A stretch of DNA of 64,000 nt, from positions 4,011,476 through 4,075,475 of the forward strand of contig NZ_LR733293.1 in assembly GCF_902506095.1 (NCBI RefSeq), read 5' to 3'. This document shows, piece after piece, positions 50,797 to 59,997 of this stretch; the stretch's first letter is position 1, and every line of letters begins with the position of its first letter. The translations under genes and the position numbers were made by a program. Below the pieces are notes generated by a model that saw only the letters and a list, made by a program, of their open reading frames with translations, was not told the origin of the DNA and searched no databases. The DNA comes from Arthrobacter sp. 9AX. Its GTDB lineage: Bacteria; Actinomycetota; Actinomycetes; Actinomycetales; Micrococcaceae.

Positions 50797-53628
50797 TCAG
50801 TCCTTGGCCCGGAACGCCGCCGCGAGTTCGCTGCGTGACCGGATTCCCATCTTCCGGTACAGCCGCGTGAGGTGGTACTGCACCGTCTTTTCGGCCAGGA
50901 ACAGGGCCCGGGCCGCCTCCTTGTTGGTTGCCCCCGCAGCCACCAGCTCGGCCACGGCCCCTTCCTGGGCCGTGAGCTGTTGATGGTGGCTGCCCACCGA
51001 GGAGAGCACCGGGTCCGCCGGGTCCGGCAGGTTCCCGACGTCCAGGCCGGTAGCCTTCAGCTCACGGTCGCACCGTTCCACGTACGTTGCCGCGCCGAGG
51101 GTGTCATACAGGTCCCGTGCCACCCGCAACACCGATGAGGCCAGGCGCCGCTTCCCGGCCCGGCGCATGCTTTGCCCGAACGCGAAACTGATCCTTGCGC
51201 GCAGATAGGGGCGGTTAAGCCCTCGAAGGTGACCCAGCGCCGCCTCGAAGTACTCCCTTGCCGTGTCCGGGTCCCCCTGCGCTGCGAGCAGCCGGCCCCT
51301 GGCCCAGGCCACGCGGGCCAGGTCCGAGGGGACCTCCCGCTCGCGGTGCACTCGCTCAAAGGCGGTGAGGAACGTCTCCGCGGCATCGAGCTTGTCGGTC
51401 ATGACCAGCGCATTGACGTAGGTGTCCTGCCACGGCCAGAAGGACACCCGCTGATCGGTCCAGGGGTCCAGCTCCGCCAGCGGCTGCATGGCAGCCAGGG
51501 CACTTTCGTAGTCTGCCCGCGCCTCGTGGAAGCGGGCGCGCGCCAGGCTGGCCGGGACCTGCATTGCCCGGTAGGTTCCCGGCTGCACCGCGGCCTGCGA
51601 AACGTAGTAGCGCGCCCGGTCCCAGTCGCCCCGCATGGACCACAGCTCGGCGGCCGTCCAGTACAGCAGCGGCCGGATCAGCGGCATCCGCGAGGTCTCC
51701 AGCCGGACGCTTGCCCGGGAGATGGTGGCGGCGGCCGCATCCCAGTTGCCCAGCACAAGGTGGGTGCGGGCCAGCCAGGCCTCGGCCCACAGGGAGATCC
51801 GCAGCGATCCCCCGCGGTACTCGGTGGGGGCGGCCGACTCAAAATTCACCAGCGCGGATTCGGCGTTATCCAGGCGCAGGGCCAGCCAGCCGGCACCCAT
51901 CTGCACCCGCTGCTTCTGGGCATTCTCGGCCGCCTGGGCAGAGGCCCGCTGATAGGTGGCCTCGGCGTCCGCTATCCGGCCCTGGGCATACAGGCCCAGG
52001 CCGTAGATGGCCTCCGACTCGATGTGCGCCGGAGTTCCGGGCTCGGTCAGAGCCATGGCGCGTTCGGCCCAGCCGGTGATCATCGGACCGTCCCACGAGG
52101 CCACCCCGTGGAGGACGAAACGCTGGGCCACCTGCGCTGCTGCCGCGGGTTCATGCTGCGGATTGCTGGTCCGCCAGGCCATCTCCAACTGGCTTTGGGC
52201 GCTGTCATTCTGGCCGGACACCGTGGACAGGTACCCCAGCACCGAGGAACGCAGGGGCGACGGCGGCAGGGCATCCACCGCCCCGGCCCAGGCCTGCGCC
52301 TGGGCAACATTGCCGGAGCCCACCAGGGCGTCGACGGCCTTCAGGAGCCGGAGGTTCCGGGCGCGGACATCGGGGGACAGCCGCGACGCGGAGAACAGTG
52401 CGGTGGAGGCATCCTGCCATGCGCCCACCGTGGCCTGCCGCCGGGCGAACCCTTCCAGTTCGGCGGCCAGGGTTTCGTCTGCGGCCGGGGTGGCGGCAAC
52501 ACGGTGGCCCAGCTGGTCACCCTCGGACTGGACCGCTTCGGCGGCCTTCCAATGCAAGGCCATGCGCCGGCTGGGGACGATCTGTTCGTAGACGGCTTCC
52601 GCGGTGCCGGGTTCCAGGAAGGCGACGGCGGAGCGGGACTGGTCCACGGACAGTCCCAGCAGCCCGGCACGATGCCCCTCATCGAGTGCCGGCATGACGG
52701 ATTCCAGGCCGGCCACCCCGGCCACCTCAGCCAGGCCCGCGCCGGGCCCGAGCACCGCTGCGGCCTCAGCGGCGGCCACCAGGGCCGGGGACGCGGCTGC
52801 GAGGACGGTGCGGACCCTGGCGCGCACCCGGGAAGTAGGCGGCAGGGAAGGGAACCACGACTGCCAGGTCTCCGGGGGCAGCTCACGGAGCAGCTCCACG
52901 ACGGACTGAGCCGTCCCACCGGTGTGCGTCACCAGGCCGTGCGCCGCCGTCGCGCTGAGGTCCAGGCCGAACAGGCTCCGGGCCAGGTCCTGGACCTGCT
53001 GCGGCGAGAGGGGCTCCAGCGGAATGCGGACCACCTGGTGGCCGGTGAGGAAGTCGAGCACGCCGGCGGGGACACGGGACGCGTCAACAGGGTTCAGGGT
53101 CAGCAGGAAGAGGATCCGCTTGTCGTGCAGTCTGCGGATGACGAAGGTGAGGATGCGCAGGCTCTCCTCGTCGAGCTTGTGGACGTCGTCGACGGCGACC
53201 ACCACGCTGCCGTGCGTCTGCAGGCCTTCGAGATGGGTGCTGAGGGTGGAGGCGTAATTGACCACCTGGTCAGGGGTCAGGGAGGCGACGGGCCCGGGCG
53301 CCAGGGCCGGGCCGCCGTCGTAATCCTTTGCCGTCCGGAGCGGCAGGGTCCGCATGAGCTGGGAGTAGCCTGCCAGGGCGAACTGCGCCTCCCAGTGGTC
53401 CCCCATGGCGGACAGGACGCGGACGCCACGGGCGGCCGTCCGGCAGTGGTCAAGGAAGAGTTCCAGGAGCGCGGTTTTACCGGACCCGGACGGGCCGGAC
53501 AGGACCACGGTTCCCACCTTGCCCTTGCGGACGGTGCGGAGGATTTCCAGCAGCTGCTCGAACGCCGCGGCCCGGCCCGCCAGCGGGAAGTCCTCCGCCA
53601 TCTCGTTCTGGGTGGAGCCCGCTGTCAT
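50797..53628 (-). CDS. Large LuxR-family (LAL-type) ATPase regulator
   Basis: 943 residues from ATG 53628. N-terminal AAA domain: Walker A LSGPSGSGKTALLELF at about 45-60, Walker B-like VVVAVDDVHKLDEESL. A long TPR-like middle part (about 400-850) with many Ala-rich helices follows, and a C-terminal LuxR helix-turn-helix LTAQEGAVAELVAAGATNKEAARALFLAEKT VQYHL TRLYRKMGIRS. TAGGAT seven bases before the ATG suggests a leaderless mRNA; an upstream ATG at 53637 overlaps it. Immediately downstream of benD, so it probably controls benzoate genes. Confidence 0.88.
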   Translation of the reverse strand: MTAGSTQNEMAEDFPLAGRAAAFEQLLEILRTVRKGKVGTVVLSGPSGSGKTALLELFLDHCRTAARGVRVLSAMGDHWEAQFALAGYSQLMRTLPLRTAKDYDGGPALAPGPVASLTPDQVVNYASTLSTHLEGLQTHGSVVVAVDDVHKLDEESLRILTFVIRRLHDKRILFLLTLNPVDASRVPAGVLDFLTGHQVVRIPLEPLSPQQVQDLARSLFGLDLSATAAHGLVTHTGGTAQSVVELLRELPPETWQSWFPSLPPTSRVRARVRTVLAAASPALVAAAEAAAVLGPGAGLAEVAGVAGLESVMPALDEGHRAGLLGLSVDQSRSAVAFLEPGTAEAVYEQIVPSRRMALHWKAAEAVQSEGDQLGHRVAATPAADETLAAELEGFARRQATVGAWQDASTALFSASRLSPDVRARNLRLLKAVDALVGSGNVAQAQAWAGAVDALPPSPLRSSVLGYLSTVSGQNDSAQSQLEMAWRTSNPQHEPAAAAQVAQRFVLHGVASWDGPMITGWAERAMALTEPGTPAHIESEAIYGLGLYAQGRIADAEATYQRASAQAAENAQKQRVQMGAGWLALRLDNAESALVNFESAAPTEYRGGSLRISLWAEAWLARTHLVLGNWDAAAATISRASVRLETSRMPLIRPLLYWTAAELWSMRGDWDRARYYVSQAAVQPGTYRAMQVPASLARARFHEARADYESALAAMQPLAELDPWTDQRVSFWPWQDTYVNALVMTDKLDAAETFLTAFERVHREREVPSDLARVAWARGRLLAAQGDPDTAREYFEAALGHLRGLNRPYLRARISFAFGQSMRRAGKRRLASSVLRVARDLYDTLGAATYVERCDRELKATGLDVGNLPDPADPVLSSVGSHHQQLTAQEGAVAELVAAGATNKEAARALFLAEKTVQYHLTRLYRKMGIRSRSELAAAFRAKD

Positions 53629-53688
53629 GGCCGCCATCCTACCGGAGCGGCCCGGGCGCCCCTCGTGCCGCGCGTCCAGCACCGGCCC

Positions 53689-54516
53689 CTACCCGAGGTC
53701 GCCGCCGGCCACCGGGAGGATGCTGCCGGTCAGGTAGGACGCCTCGTCCGAGGCAAGGAAGACGATGGGCGCCGCCTGCTCGTCCAGGGTGCCGTAGCGC
53801 TTCATGAACGAGGACTCCACCGTCTGGTCAACGATGGTTTGGTACCAGTCCTTCTCGGTGGCGGATTCGGCTTCCGGCCCGCGCTTGACCTTGCGCGGCG
53901 GTGCTTCCGTCCCGCCCGGGGCGGTGGCCACCACGCGGATGCCGTGCCCGGCCACCTCCATGGCCAACGACTGGGTCAGGGCGTTGACGCCACCTTTCGC
54001 CGCGGCGTAGGGCACCCGGTGCATTCCCCTGGTGGCTACCGAGGAGACGTTCACGATCGTGCCTGAGCCCTGCTCCATCATGGCCGGCAGGACTGCCCGG
54101 CAGGTCCAGATCGTGGGGAAGAGCGAGCGGCGGATTTCCTTCTCGATCTTGTCCTCGTCGTACTCCTGGTAGGGGCGGGCCCAGATGGTCCCGCCCACGT
54201 TGTTGACCAGGACGTCCACCCGCCCGTGGGCCGCGAGCGCCGCCTTGATGGCCTGGGTGGCGCCGGCGAAGGTCTCCAGGTCCGCGGTGACGGACGTGGC
54301 CGAGCCACCCGAACGCGATGCCTTGGCGGCCTCCTCGATGCCGCGGGCAACGTCGTGGACCAGGTCCGCGCGGTCCGCCAAAACCACGGCGCCGCCCTCG
54401 GCGCCGATGCGTTCGGCCACCTTCTGGCCGATCCCCTGGGCGGAACCGGTGACGACGGCGACCTTGCCCCCGAACCTGCCCGGGGTCACGTATTGCCCGG
54501 CGTACGGCGCAGCCAT
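53689..54516 (-). CDS. benD: Benzoate cis-diol dehydrogenase (1,6-dihydroxycyclohexadiene-1-carboxylate dehydrogenase)
   Basis: 275 residues, SDR fold: VTGSAQGIGQKVAERIGAEG (cofactor), LVNNVGGTIWARPYQEY, VNVSSVATRG (catalytic Ser), VPYAAAKGG (Tyr and Lys), LTGSILPVAGGDLG at the end. The ARPYQEYDEDKIEKEIRRSL segment is characteristic of BenD/XylL. It oxidises the cis-diol made by BenABC to catechol with loss of CO2. Its start overlaps the benC stop. Confidence 0.94.
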   Translation of the reverse strand: MAAPYAGQYVTPGRFGGKVAVVTGSAQGIGQKVAERIGAEGGAVVLADRADLVHDVARGIEEAAKASRSGGSATSVTADLETFAGATQAIKAALAAHGRVDVLVNNVGGTIWARPYQEYDEDKIEKEIRRSLFPTIWTCRAVLPAMMEQGSGTIVNVSSVATRGMHRVPYAAAKGGVNALTQSLAMEVAGHGIRVVATAPGGTEAPPRKVKRGPEAESATEKDWYQTIVDQTVESSFMKRYGTLDEQAAPIVFLASDEASYLTGSILPVAGGDLG

Positions 54517-56087
54517 CAGTGTGCGGCCTTGGCGTCGATGGCCCCGACCATGGTCCCCTTGGCATCCTGGGCGTGGGCCATGATGACTTCGCGCAGCCTG
54601 GCTTTGTCCCCGCGTTCAAAGGCGTCGACGACGTCAAGGTGGTCCTCCGTGACGCGCTCGAAGATCGGCGTTCCGGCTTCGAAGGCCGCGGCCATCTGGG
54701 CGTGGACGTCCAGGCGGCGGTAGGACTCCAGGAGCATCGGGTTGTCACAGACCATGAAGAGGTACTCGTGGAATTCCTCGTTGGTGCGTGCGAACTCGTC
54801 GGGATCGGTGATGTTCCCTTCCTGCACCGAACCCGTGGTGGCTTCGGCCAGGCGGCGGAACTGGCGCAGCTGCTCCTCGCTGAGCCTTCCGAGCAGCAGT
54901 TCGCTGACCGCGAGTTCCAGGCCCATGCGGGCGTCCAGCTGGGCGAAGCTGTCCTCCTTGCGGAAATCCAGCCGGCCGGTCTCCAGTGAGGACACGGCCT
55001 CGCCGCGGGTCATGGTGTCGCCGTCGGCCTGGATTTTCTCAACCGGAGCCGGGGCGCCCGTTTCGGCGTCGCCGCCGGTGGTGTCCTTCGGTGCGAAACG
55101 TTCGAAGTAGAAGTTGGCGGGCTTGATGCCTTCGGTGTCCAGCCATTTAGAGACGGCATTGACCATGGGCGGCGGGCCGCAGAGGTAGATGTCCACGTCG
55201 CCGTCGTTGAGGTGCTTCGGTTCGATGACCTGGGTGACGTAGCCGGTGTGCGGGGCGGAGGTGCCGGGCTCGGAGGCGATGTAATCCCAGGTGAAGCCGG
55301 GCAGTTTCGCCTCGTAGGCGCGCAGCCAGTCGAGGCCGACGATGTCGGCCTCGCGGGTGAGCCCATAAATCAAGTGGACCGGGCTGGAGGGCGGGTTTTC
55401 GGTGAGCTTTTCGAGGATGGAAAGGAGCGGGGCCAGCCCGGTGCCGCCGGCCAGGAGCAGCAGGGGCCGTTTGGGCTCGCGCAGGAAGAACGATCCGTAC
55501 GGGCCGGTGAAGCCGATGGCGTCGCCCACGGCGGCGCGGTCGCGGAGGTACTCGGACATGGCGCCCTGCGGAGTCACACGGACCATGAAGGACGCGTCCT
55601 GGACCTCGGGGCCGCTGCTGAAGGAGTAGGAGCGCTGGGCGTCGGTGCCGGGGACTTTGAGGTTGACGTACTGTCCGGGGAGGAAAGCCAGCGCGTCGCG
55701 GTTGTCCACCTCAAGGGTGAAGGACACGGTGGTGTCGGTGTGCCGGTTGAGTTCCTTGATGGTGGAGGTGAAGGACGCGGCTGCAGTCTTCGCAGATTCG
55801 GACGTGGCCGGGATTTGGATGGCGAGGTCCGACTCCGGCACTGCCTGGCAGGTGAGCAGGTAACCCTTTTCGAGTTCCTCCTCCGTCATGGCGTCGTCGA
55901 TGAAGTCGCCCGGGTCGAAGGAACCGGAATCACAGAAGGCCTTGCAGGTGCCGCAGGCGCCGTCCCGGCAGTCCGACGGAATGTTGATGCGCGCCTTGTA
56001 GGCGGCATCCATGACGGTCTCATAGTCGCCGACCTTAATGACTTTGGTGACGCCGTCCTCGAAGCTGAGGGCTACTTTGTGGCCCAT
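54516..56087 (-). CDS. benC: Benzoate dioxygenase reductase fused to an FCD domain
   Basis: 523 residues from ATG 56087, with AGGAGGACCCC in front. Residues 1-100 are a plant-type 2Fe-2S ferredoxin (Cys40, Cys45, Cys48, Cys80); 105-205 the FAD domain (RSYSFSS at 152-158); 208-335 the NAD domain (LLAGGTGLAPLLS, YLCGPPPMV). Ordinary BenC ends near here (about 340). After a linker, residues 385-515 form an all-helical FCD domain as in FadR/GntR regulators, with His440 (NEEFHEYL), His483 (EDHLDVV) and His505 (MAHAQD) at metal-site positions. No DNA-binding domain is present. It passes electrons from NADH to BenAB; the FCD part may sense a ligand. Confidence 0.92.
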   Translation of the reverse strand: MGHKVALSFEDGVTKVIKVGDYETVMDAAYKARINIPSDCRDGACGTCKAFCDSGSFDPGDFIDDAMTEEELEKGYLLTCQAVPESDLAIQIPATSESAKTAAASFTSTIKELNRHTDTTVSFTLEVDNRDALAFLPGQYVNLKVPGTDAQRSYSFSSGPEVQDASFMVRVTPQGAMSEYLRDRAAVGDAIGFTGPYGSFFLREPKRPLLLLAGGTGLAPLLSILEKLTENPPSSPVHLIYGLTREADIVGLDWLRAYEAKLPGFTWDYIASEPGTSAPHTGYVTQVIEPKHLNDGDVDIYLCGPPPMVNAVSKWLDTEGIKPANFYFERFAPKDTTGGDAETGAPAPVEKIQADGDTMTRGEAVSSLETGRLDFRKEDSFAQLDARMGLELAVSELLLGRLSEEQLRQFRRLAEATTGSVQEGNITDPDEFARTNEEFHEYLFMVCDNPMLLESYRRLDVHAQMAAAFEAGTPIFERVTEDHLDVVDAFERGDKARLREVIMAHAQDAKGTMVGAIDAKAAH

Positions 56088-56208
56088 GGGGTCCTCCTGA
56101 CTGGCCGGGCTCGCCATCGCGGCCCGGGAAAAGTTGTGGCGTGCCGGCGGGCACAGGGGTGGAAGCTGCCGCGGCGCCCGTACGTCCCGGGCGCCGGCTG
56201 CGGGCAGG

Positions 56209-56745
56209 TCAGATCATGTAGACGTCCACCACGTGGTGGATGTAGTCGTTCTTCAGGACCACTTTCTTCTTCAGGATCACCGGCTGCGGGCCGGAAAGGT
56301 CCAGCGTGTAGTAGCTGGTGCCGAAGTAGGTGTCCGTCGTGTTGTAGCGGAAGTAGAGGGTGAACCAGTTGAAGCGCACGTCCACCTTGACGCCGTCGTT
56401 CGCCAACACCTCGACGTCAGTGATGTTGTGGCCGGTCCGCGGCTCCGGGAGGGAAGTGGCCGATGACCTGTCGGTCTTGATCCGGAACACCCTGTCCTCG
56501 ATGCCGCCGCGGTTGTCGTAGTAGATCAGGGAGATCTCATTCTGGGGGTCCTGCGTCAGCTGATCGTCCACGTCCCAGGCCGGCATCCAGAATTCGGAGT
56601 CCGGGTGGTAGCACTCCAGCCATTCATCGAACTGGCGGTCATCCAGCAGGCGGGCTTCCCGGTAGAGGAACGCCCGGACGGTTTCGAGGGTTGCGATCTC
56701 CTCCGCGGTCTTCAGGGCCGGGGCGGTGTGGGTCAGGTTGGTCAT
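56209..56745 (-). CDS. benB: Benzoate 1,2-dioxygenase, beta subunit
   Basis: 178 residues, the NTF2-like small subunit of Rieske dioxygenases: FLYREARLLDDRQFDEWLEC, SEFWMPAW and a C-terminal KKKVVLKNDYIHHVVDVYMI. It has structural rather than catalytic function in the alpha3beta3 oxygenase. Between benA (35 bases upstream) and benC. Confidence 0.95.
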   Translation of the reverse strand: MTNLTHTAPALKTAEEIATLETVRAFLYREARLLDDRQFDEWLECYHPDSEFWMPAWDVDDQLTQDPQNEISLIYYDNRGGIEDRVFRIKTDRSSATSLPEPRTGHNITDVEVLANDGVKVDVRFNWFTLYFRYNTTDTYFGTSYYTLDLSGPQPVILKKKVVLKNDYIHHVVDVYMI

Positions 56746-56780
56746 GGGTTCTGCGCTCTCTGTGGTTCCGGCGGGCTCTC

Positions 56781-58166
56781 TCAGGCGGTGACGGGAACGG
56801 ATTCCAGGGCGGAACGCTCCTCTTCCCCTGCCAGGGCCCGGTCCATGACTTCCTTCCAGTACCCGTGCTGGATGGGATAGAGCCCTTCGTCTTCGGTGCG
56901 CACGCCGGAGGCGATCACCCGGGTCATGCCCAGGGCCTGCGCCTGCTCATCCGGGCCGGTGATCTCGTGGGTGGAGCCGCGGGTCATGTCGTTCCACGGG
57001 GCGCTGGTGGCCCAGTAGGTCTTGTTGCAGGAGCGGAATTCCTCCAGGTCGTCCGGCGTGGCCATGCCCGTGGCGTTGAAGAAGTCCTCGTACTGGCGGA
57101 TCCGCTTGGAACGGTTCTCCTGGGACTCCCCCTTTGGAGCGATGCAGTAGATGGTCACCTCGGTCTGGTCCGCGGAGATCGGCCGGAAGTGGCGGATCTG
57201 CGAGGAAAACTGGTCCATGATGTAGACGTTCGGGTACAGGCACAGGTTGCGGGAAATATTGATCATAAAGTTCGCCATCTCCTCGCCGTACTTGGCCACA
57301 AGCTCGTCGCGGCGGTCCCAGAGCGGACGGTCCTGGGGGTTGGTCCATTCCTGCCACAGCAGCAGGTGCCCGTGGTCGTAGGAGTAGAAGCCGCCCTTGA
57401 CCTTGCCCCACTTGCCGGCATCCATGGCCTTGGTCTTGTTGGCCGAGTCTCCGGCGCTGCGGCGGGCAGTGGTGGCCGCGTAATTCCAGTGCACGGCCGT
57501 GACGTGGTAGCCGTCCGCGCCGTTCTCGGCCTGGACCTTCCAGTTACCGTCATAGGTGTAGGTGGAGGAGCCGCGCAGCACTTCCAGGCCTTCGGGTGAC
57601 TGGTCGACGATCGAGTCGATGACCTTGGTGGCGTCCCCGAGGTGCTCCTCCAGCGGGAGCACGCCGGCCTTCAGCGAGCCGAACAGGAAGCCGCGGTAGG
57701 ACTCGAAGCGGGCCACCTTGGTGAGGTCGTGCGAGCCTTCCTTGTTGAAGGTCTCGGGGTAGCCGGCGTTCCGGGAGTCCTTGACCTTCAGCAGCTCCCC
57801 GGAGTTCTTGAACGTCCAGCCGTGGAACGGGCAGGTGAAGGTGGTGCGGTTGTCCGTCTTGCGGCGGCACAGCATGGCGCCGCGGTGCGAACAGGCGTTG
57901 ACCAGGCAGTTCAGCTTCCCGTCCTTGTCCCGGGTGATCATCACCGGGGTGCGGCCGATGTAGGTGGTGAAGTAGTCGCCCACGTTGGGGATCTGCGACT
58001 CGTGGGCGAGGTACACCCAGTTGCCTTCGAAGATGTGCTTCATCTCGAGTTCGAAGATCTCCTGGTCGGTGAAGATCTCGCGCTTGGCCCGGATGACGCC
58101 GTTCTCTCGGTCGTCGATCACGGCGTCGGCAAGGACCTCGCGGGCATGGATCAGGTTCTCGGTCAT
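56781..58166 (-). CDS. benA: Benzoate 1,2-dioxygenase, alpha (Rieske) subunit
   Basis: 461 residues from ATG 58166 (AAGGAGCACGCC). The Rieske cluster ligands are Cys92-x-His94 and Cys112-xx-His115; the mononuclear iron site has NGADGYHVTAVHWNY with His221 and His226 and a downstream Asp. Together with BenB and BenC it dihydroxylates benzoate to the cis-1,2-diol. First gene of the minus-strand benABCD operon, divergent from catA. Confidence 0.96.
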   Translation of the reverse strand: MTENLIHAREVLADAVIDDRENGVIRAKREIFTDQEIFELEMKHIFEGNWVYLAHESQIPNVGDYFTTYIGRTPVMITRDKDGKLNCLVNACSHRGAMLCRRKTDNRTTFTCPFHGWTFKNSGELLKVKDSRNAGYPETFNKEGSHDLTKVARFESYRGFLFGSLKAGVLPLEEHLGDATKVIDSIVDQSPEGLEVLRGSSTYTYDGNWKVQAENGADGYHVTAVHWNYAATTARRSAGDSANKTKAMDAGKWGKVKGGFYSYDHGHLLLWQEWTNPQDRPLWDRRDELVAKYGEEMANFMINISRNLCLYPNVYIMDQFSSQIRHFRPISADQTEVTIYCIAPKGESQENRSKRIRQYEDFFNATGMATPDDLEEFRSCNKTYWATSAPWNDMTRGSTHEITGPDEQAQALGMTRVIASGVRTEDEGLYPIQHGYWKEVMDRALAGEEERSALESVPVTA

Positions 58167-58492
58167 GGCGTGCTCCTTCATTGGAGATTGCTGGACGGAT
58201 GGGCGGAGGTCCACTCGGGAAAAGGCTTAGGCGGCGGACGTTGTCCAGCAATTCTTGCCGCTCGTGACTGGCCTCACATCAGGCAAATGCCTAGGTTCCA
58301 CCAAGGGTGTATTTATGTACTCATAATGACTCAAAACCGGCCTAGTTGATATTTGTAGCGTCCTTATCTGCCGGCCTACGATTAAGTCCGACATCACGCG
58401 GTGCGGCGCAGGGCAGAACGATTCGCCCCGCGGCCCGCGTCGGGTGCAGGAGCCCTTCCTGTCCCCATTCAATGAGGAAGGTGGACATTGTC
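58167..58492. promoter_or_regulatory. Divergent benA/catA regulatory region
   Basis: 326 bases without a gene. AGGCAAATGCCT at 58281-58292 is an inverted repeat (AGGCA/TGCCT) and could be an operator. A relatively AT-rich core at about 58306-58355 (GTATTTATGTACTCATAATG) probably contains both promoters. Which regulator binds (the LysR at 48467 or the LuxR-type at 50797) cannot be told. Confidence 0.45.
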
Positions 58493-59374
58493 ATGACCCA
58501 AACCCCAACGGACAGCCGCACGGAAAACGAAGGCACCGCCGTCGAAGCAGGCACCAAGGCAACCGAGCGGTTCGCAGCGTCGGGCAAGCTCTCCAGGGTG
58601 GACGTATCCAAGGAACGTGTGAGCCTTCTGGCCGGCGCGCTGATCAAGGCGGCCAACGACATCGTCGAGGAACACCAGGTCACCTACGAGGAATACAACG
58701 CGCTCAAAGCCTGGCTGATCAAGGTCGGCACGGATGGTGAATGGCCGCTGTTCCTCGACGTCTGGCTCGAGCACACCGTTGAGGACGTCAACTCCCAGGA
58801 CCGCCCCGGCACCGTGGGTACCATTGAGGGCCCCTACTACGTTCCCAATTCCTCGGAACTCCAGACGCCCGCCACCGTGGAAATGCGCGACGGCGAAGAG
58901 GGCACCCCGCTGCGCTTCAGCGGCCAGTTCACCGACACCGACGGCAACCCCATCCAAGGGGCCCAGGTGGAAATCTGGCACGCGGACGCCGCCGGCTTCT
59001 ACTCCCAGTACGCCCCGGGCCTGCCCGAGTGGCTCTTCCGCGCCACCGTGAAGGCCTCGGACGACGGCCGGTTCGAGATCAACACGATGCGTCCGGCCCC
59101 CTACCAGATCCCCACGGACGGGGCCTGTGGGCAGCTGATCAGTGCCGCGGGCTGGCACGCCTGGCGTCCGGCGCACATCCACATCAAGGTGTCCGCCCCG
59201 GGCTACGAGCCGGTCACCCAGCAGCTCTATTTCCCCGGCGATCCCCACAACGCTGACGACATCGCTTCGGCCGTGAAGCCTGAACTGATGCTGGACCCCC
59301 GCCCCCGTACCGACGGCAAGGGCGAGGAAGTAGTTTATGACTACGTCCTGGCAAAGCAGGGCCAGAAGAAGTAG
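58493..59374 (+). CDS. catA: Catechol 1,2-dioxygenase
   Basis: 293 residues from ATG 58493; ATG 58472 would add seven residues, and the GAGGAAGG site fits either. Intradiol iron ligands are all present: Tyr116 (EGPYYVP), Tyr204 (RPAPYQIP), His228 and His230 (RPAHIHI), with the 24-residue Tyr-His spacing of CatA. The N-terminal helical dimerisation domain (SLLAGALIKAANDIV) is typical. It cleaves catechol to cis,cis-muconate, the substrate of CatB. Confidence 0.95.
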   Translation: MTQTPTDSRTENEGTAVEAGTKATERFAASGKLSRVDVSKERVSLLAGALIKAANDIVEEHQVTYEEYNALKAWLIKVGTDGEWPLFLDVWLEHTVEDVNSQDRPGTVGTIEGPYYVPNSSELQTPATVEMRDGEEGTPLRFSGQFTDTDGNPIQGAQVEIWHADAAGFYSQYAPGLPEWLFRATVKASDDGRFEINTMRPAPYQIPTDGACGQLISAAGWHAWRPAHIHIKVSAPGYEPVTQQLYFPGDPHNADDIASAVKPELMLDPRPRTDGKGEEVVYDYVLAKQGQKK

Positions 59375-59400
59375 CACACAATCTGGGAGATACCCACGCA

Positions 59401-59447
59401 CGGAGGCGCTCCGGAGCTGATGCTTCGGAGCGCCTCCGGTTTTTCTT
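59401..59447 (+). terminator. catA terminator
   Basis: A perfect 13-bp stem (59401-59413 with 59426-59438) is followed by GTTTTTCTT: a classic intrinsic terminator. Confidence 0.92.
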
Positions 59448-59474
59448 CGAGACCTGGGCCTGTCCCATATCCCG

Positions 59475-59938
59475 AACGCGGCGCCCGCTTCGCCCACGAG
59501 GTCCATCCCACCGAAACCACCTGCGACGACAGGACCTACCCAGCGAACCATCGACGTCGTCAACGGCCACCGCGGAAGCGTAGGGCCCGAACTGAGACCC
59601 CTCCCACACATGACGTGGCAGGGCATCGACCCCGTCTCCTTCATCTGTGACTTCAGACCGGATCTTCCACGGGGACCGCAAAGACACCAAGATCCGGCCA
59701 AACCAGGCGGAACACCGTTCATGGCTCCCACCTCGCCTGGGGCGACCTCCGCCGCGGCTGGGACTTCGTCTCCGCCGGCCGCGGCGACGTCCCCTGGGAA
59801 ACGTCCTTCCGCGCCCTCGCCGTCATCGGCTACAACGGCCCCATCAACATCGAATGGGAAGACGCCGGCATGGACCGCCTCCACGGCACCCCCTCAGCCC
59901 TCGCCAACCTCGTGGCCAGCACCGCCGCACCGGCGTAG
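59475..59938 (+). pseudogene. Decayed sugar phosphate isomerase/epimerase gene
   Basis: Scattered frames match one TIM-barrel family in order: ARFAHEVHPTET (about 59478), HMTWQGIDPVSFICDF (about 59607), RIFHGDRKDTKIRPNQAEH (about 59660), and GSHLAWGDLRRGWDFVSAGR through INIEWEDAGMDRLHGTPSAL to TAG at 59936-59938. In xylose-isomerase-like proteins these are consecutive blocks. At least two frameshifts and internal deletions, and no start, mark it as dead. Confidence 0.75.
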
Positions 59939-59974
59939 CGGCGTAGTGGCGTAGTGGCGTAGTGGCGTAGTGGC
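59935..59974. repeat. Short tandem repeat, 8-bp unit
   Basis: Four perfect copies of GTAGTGGC (59943-59974) preceded by one variant GTAGCGGC (59935-59942), at the end of the decayed isomerase gene. Confidence 0.9.
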
Positions 59975-59997
59975 GAGTGCACGCGCCAGGAGTTATC

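Noticed and set aside
51172..54066. A 964-codon plus-strand frame opposite the LuxR-type regulator and benD
   Set aside because: Low-complexity Gly/Arg/Pro composition with no motifs, while both minus-strand genes have clear domains.
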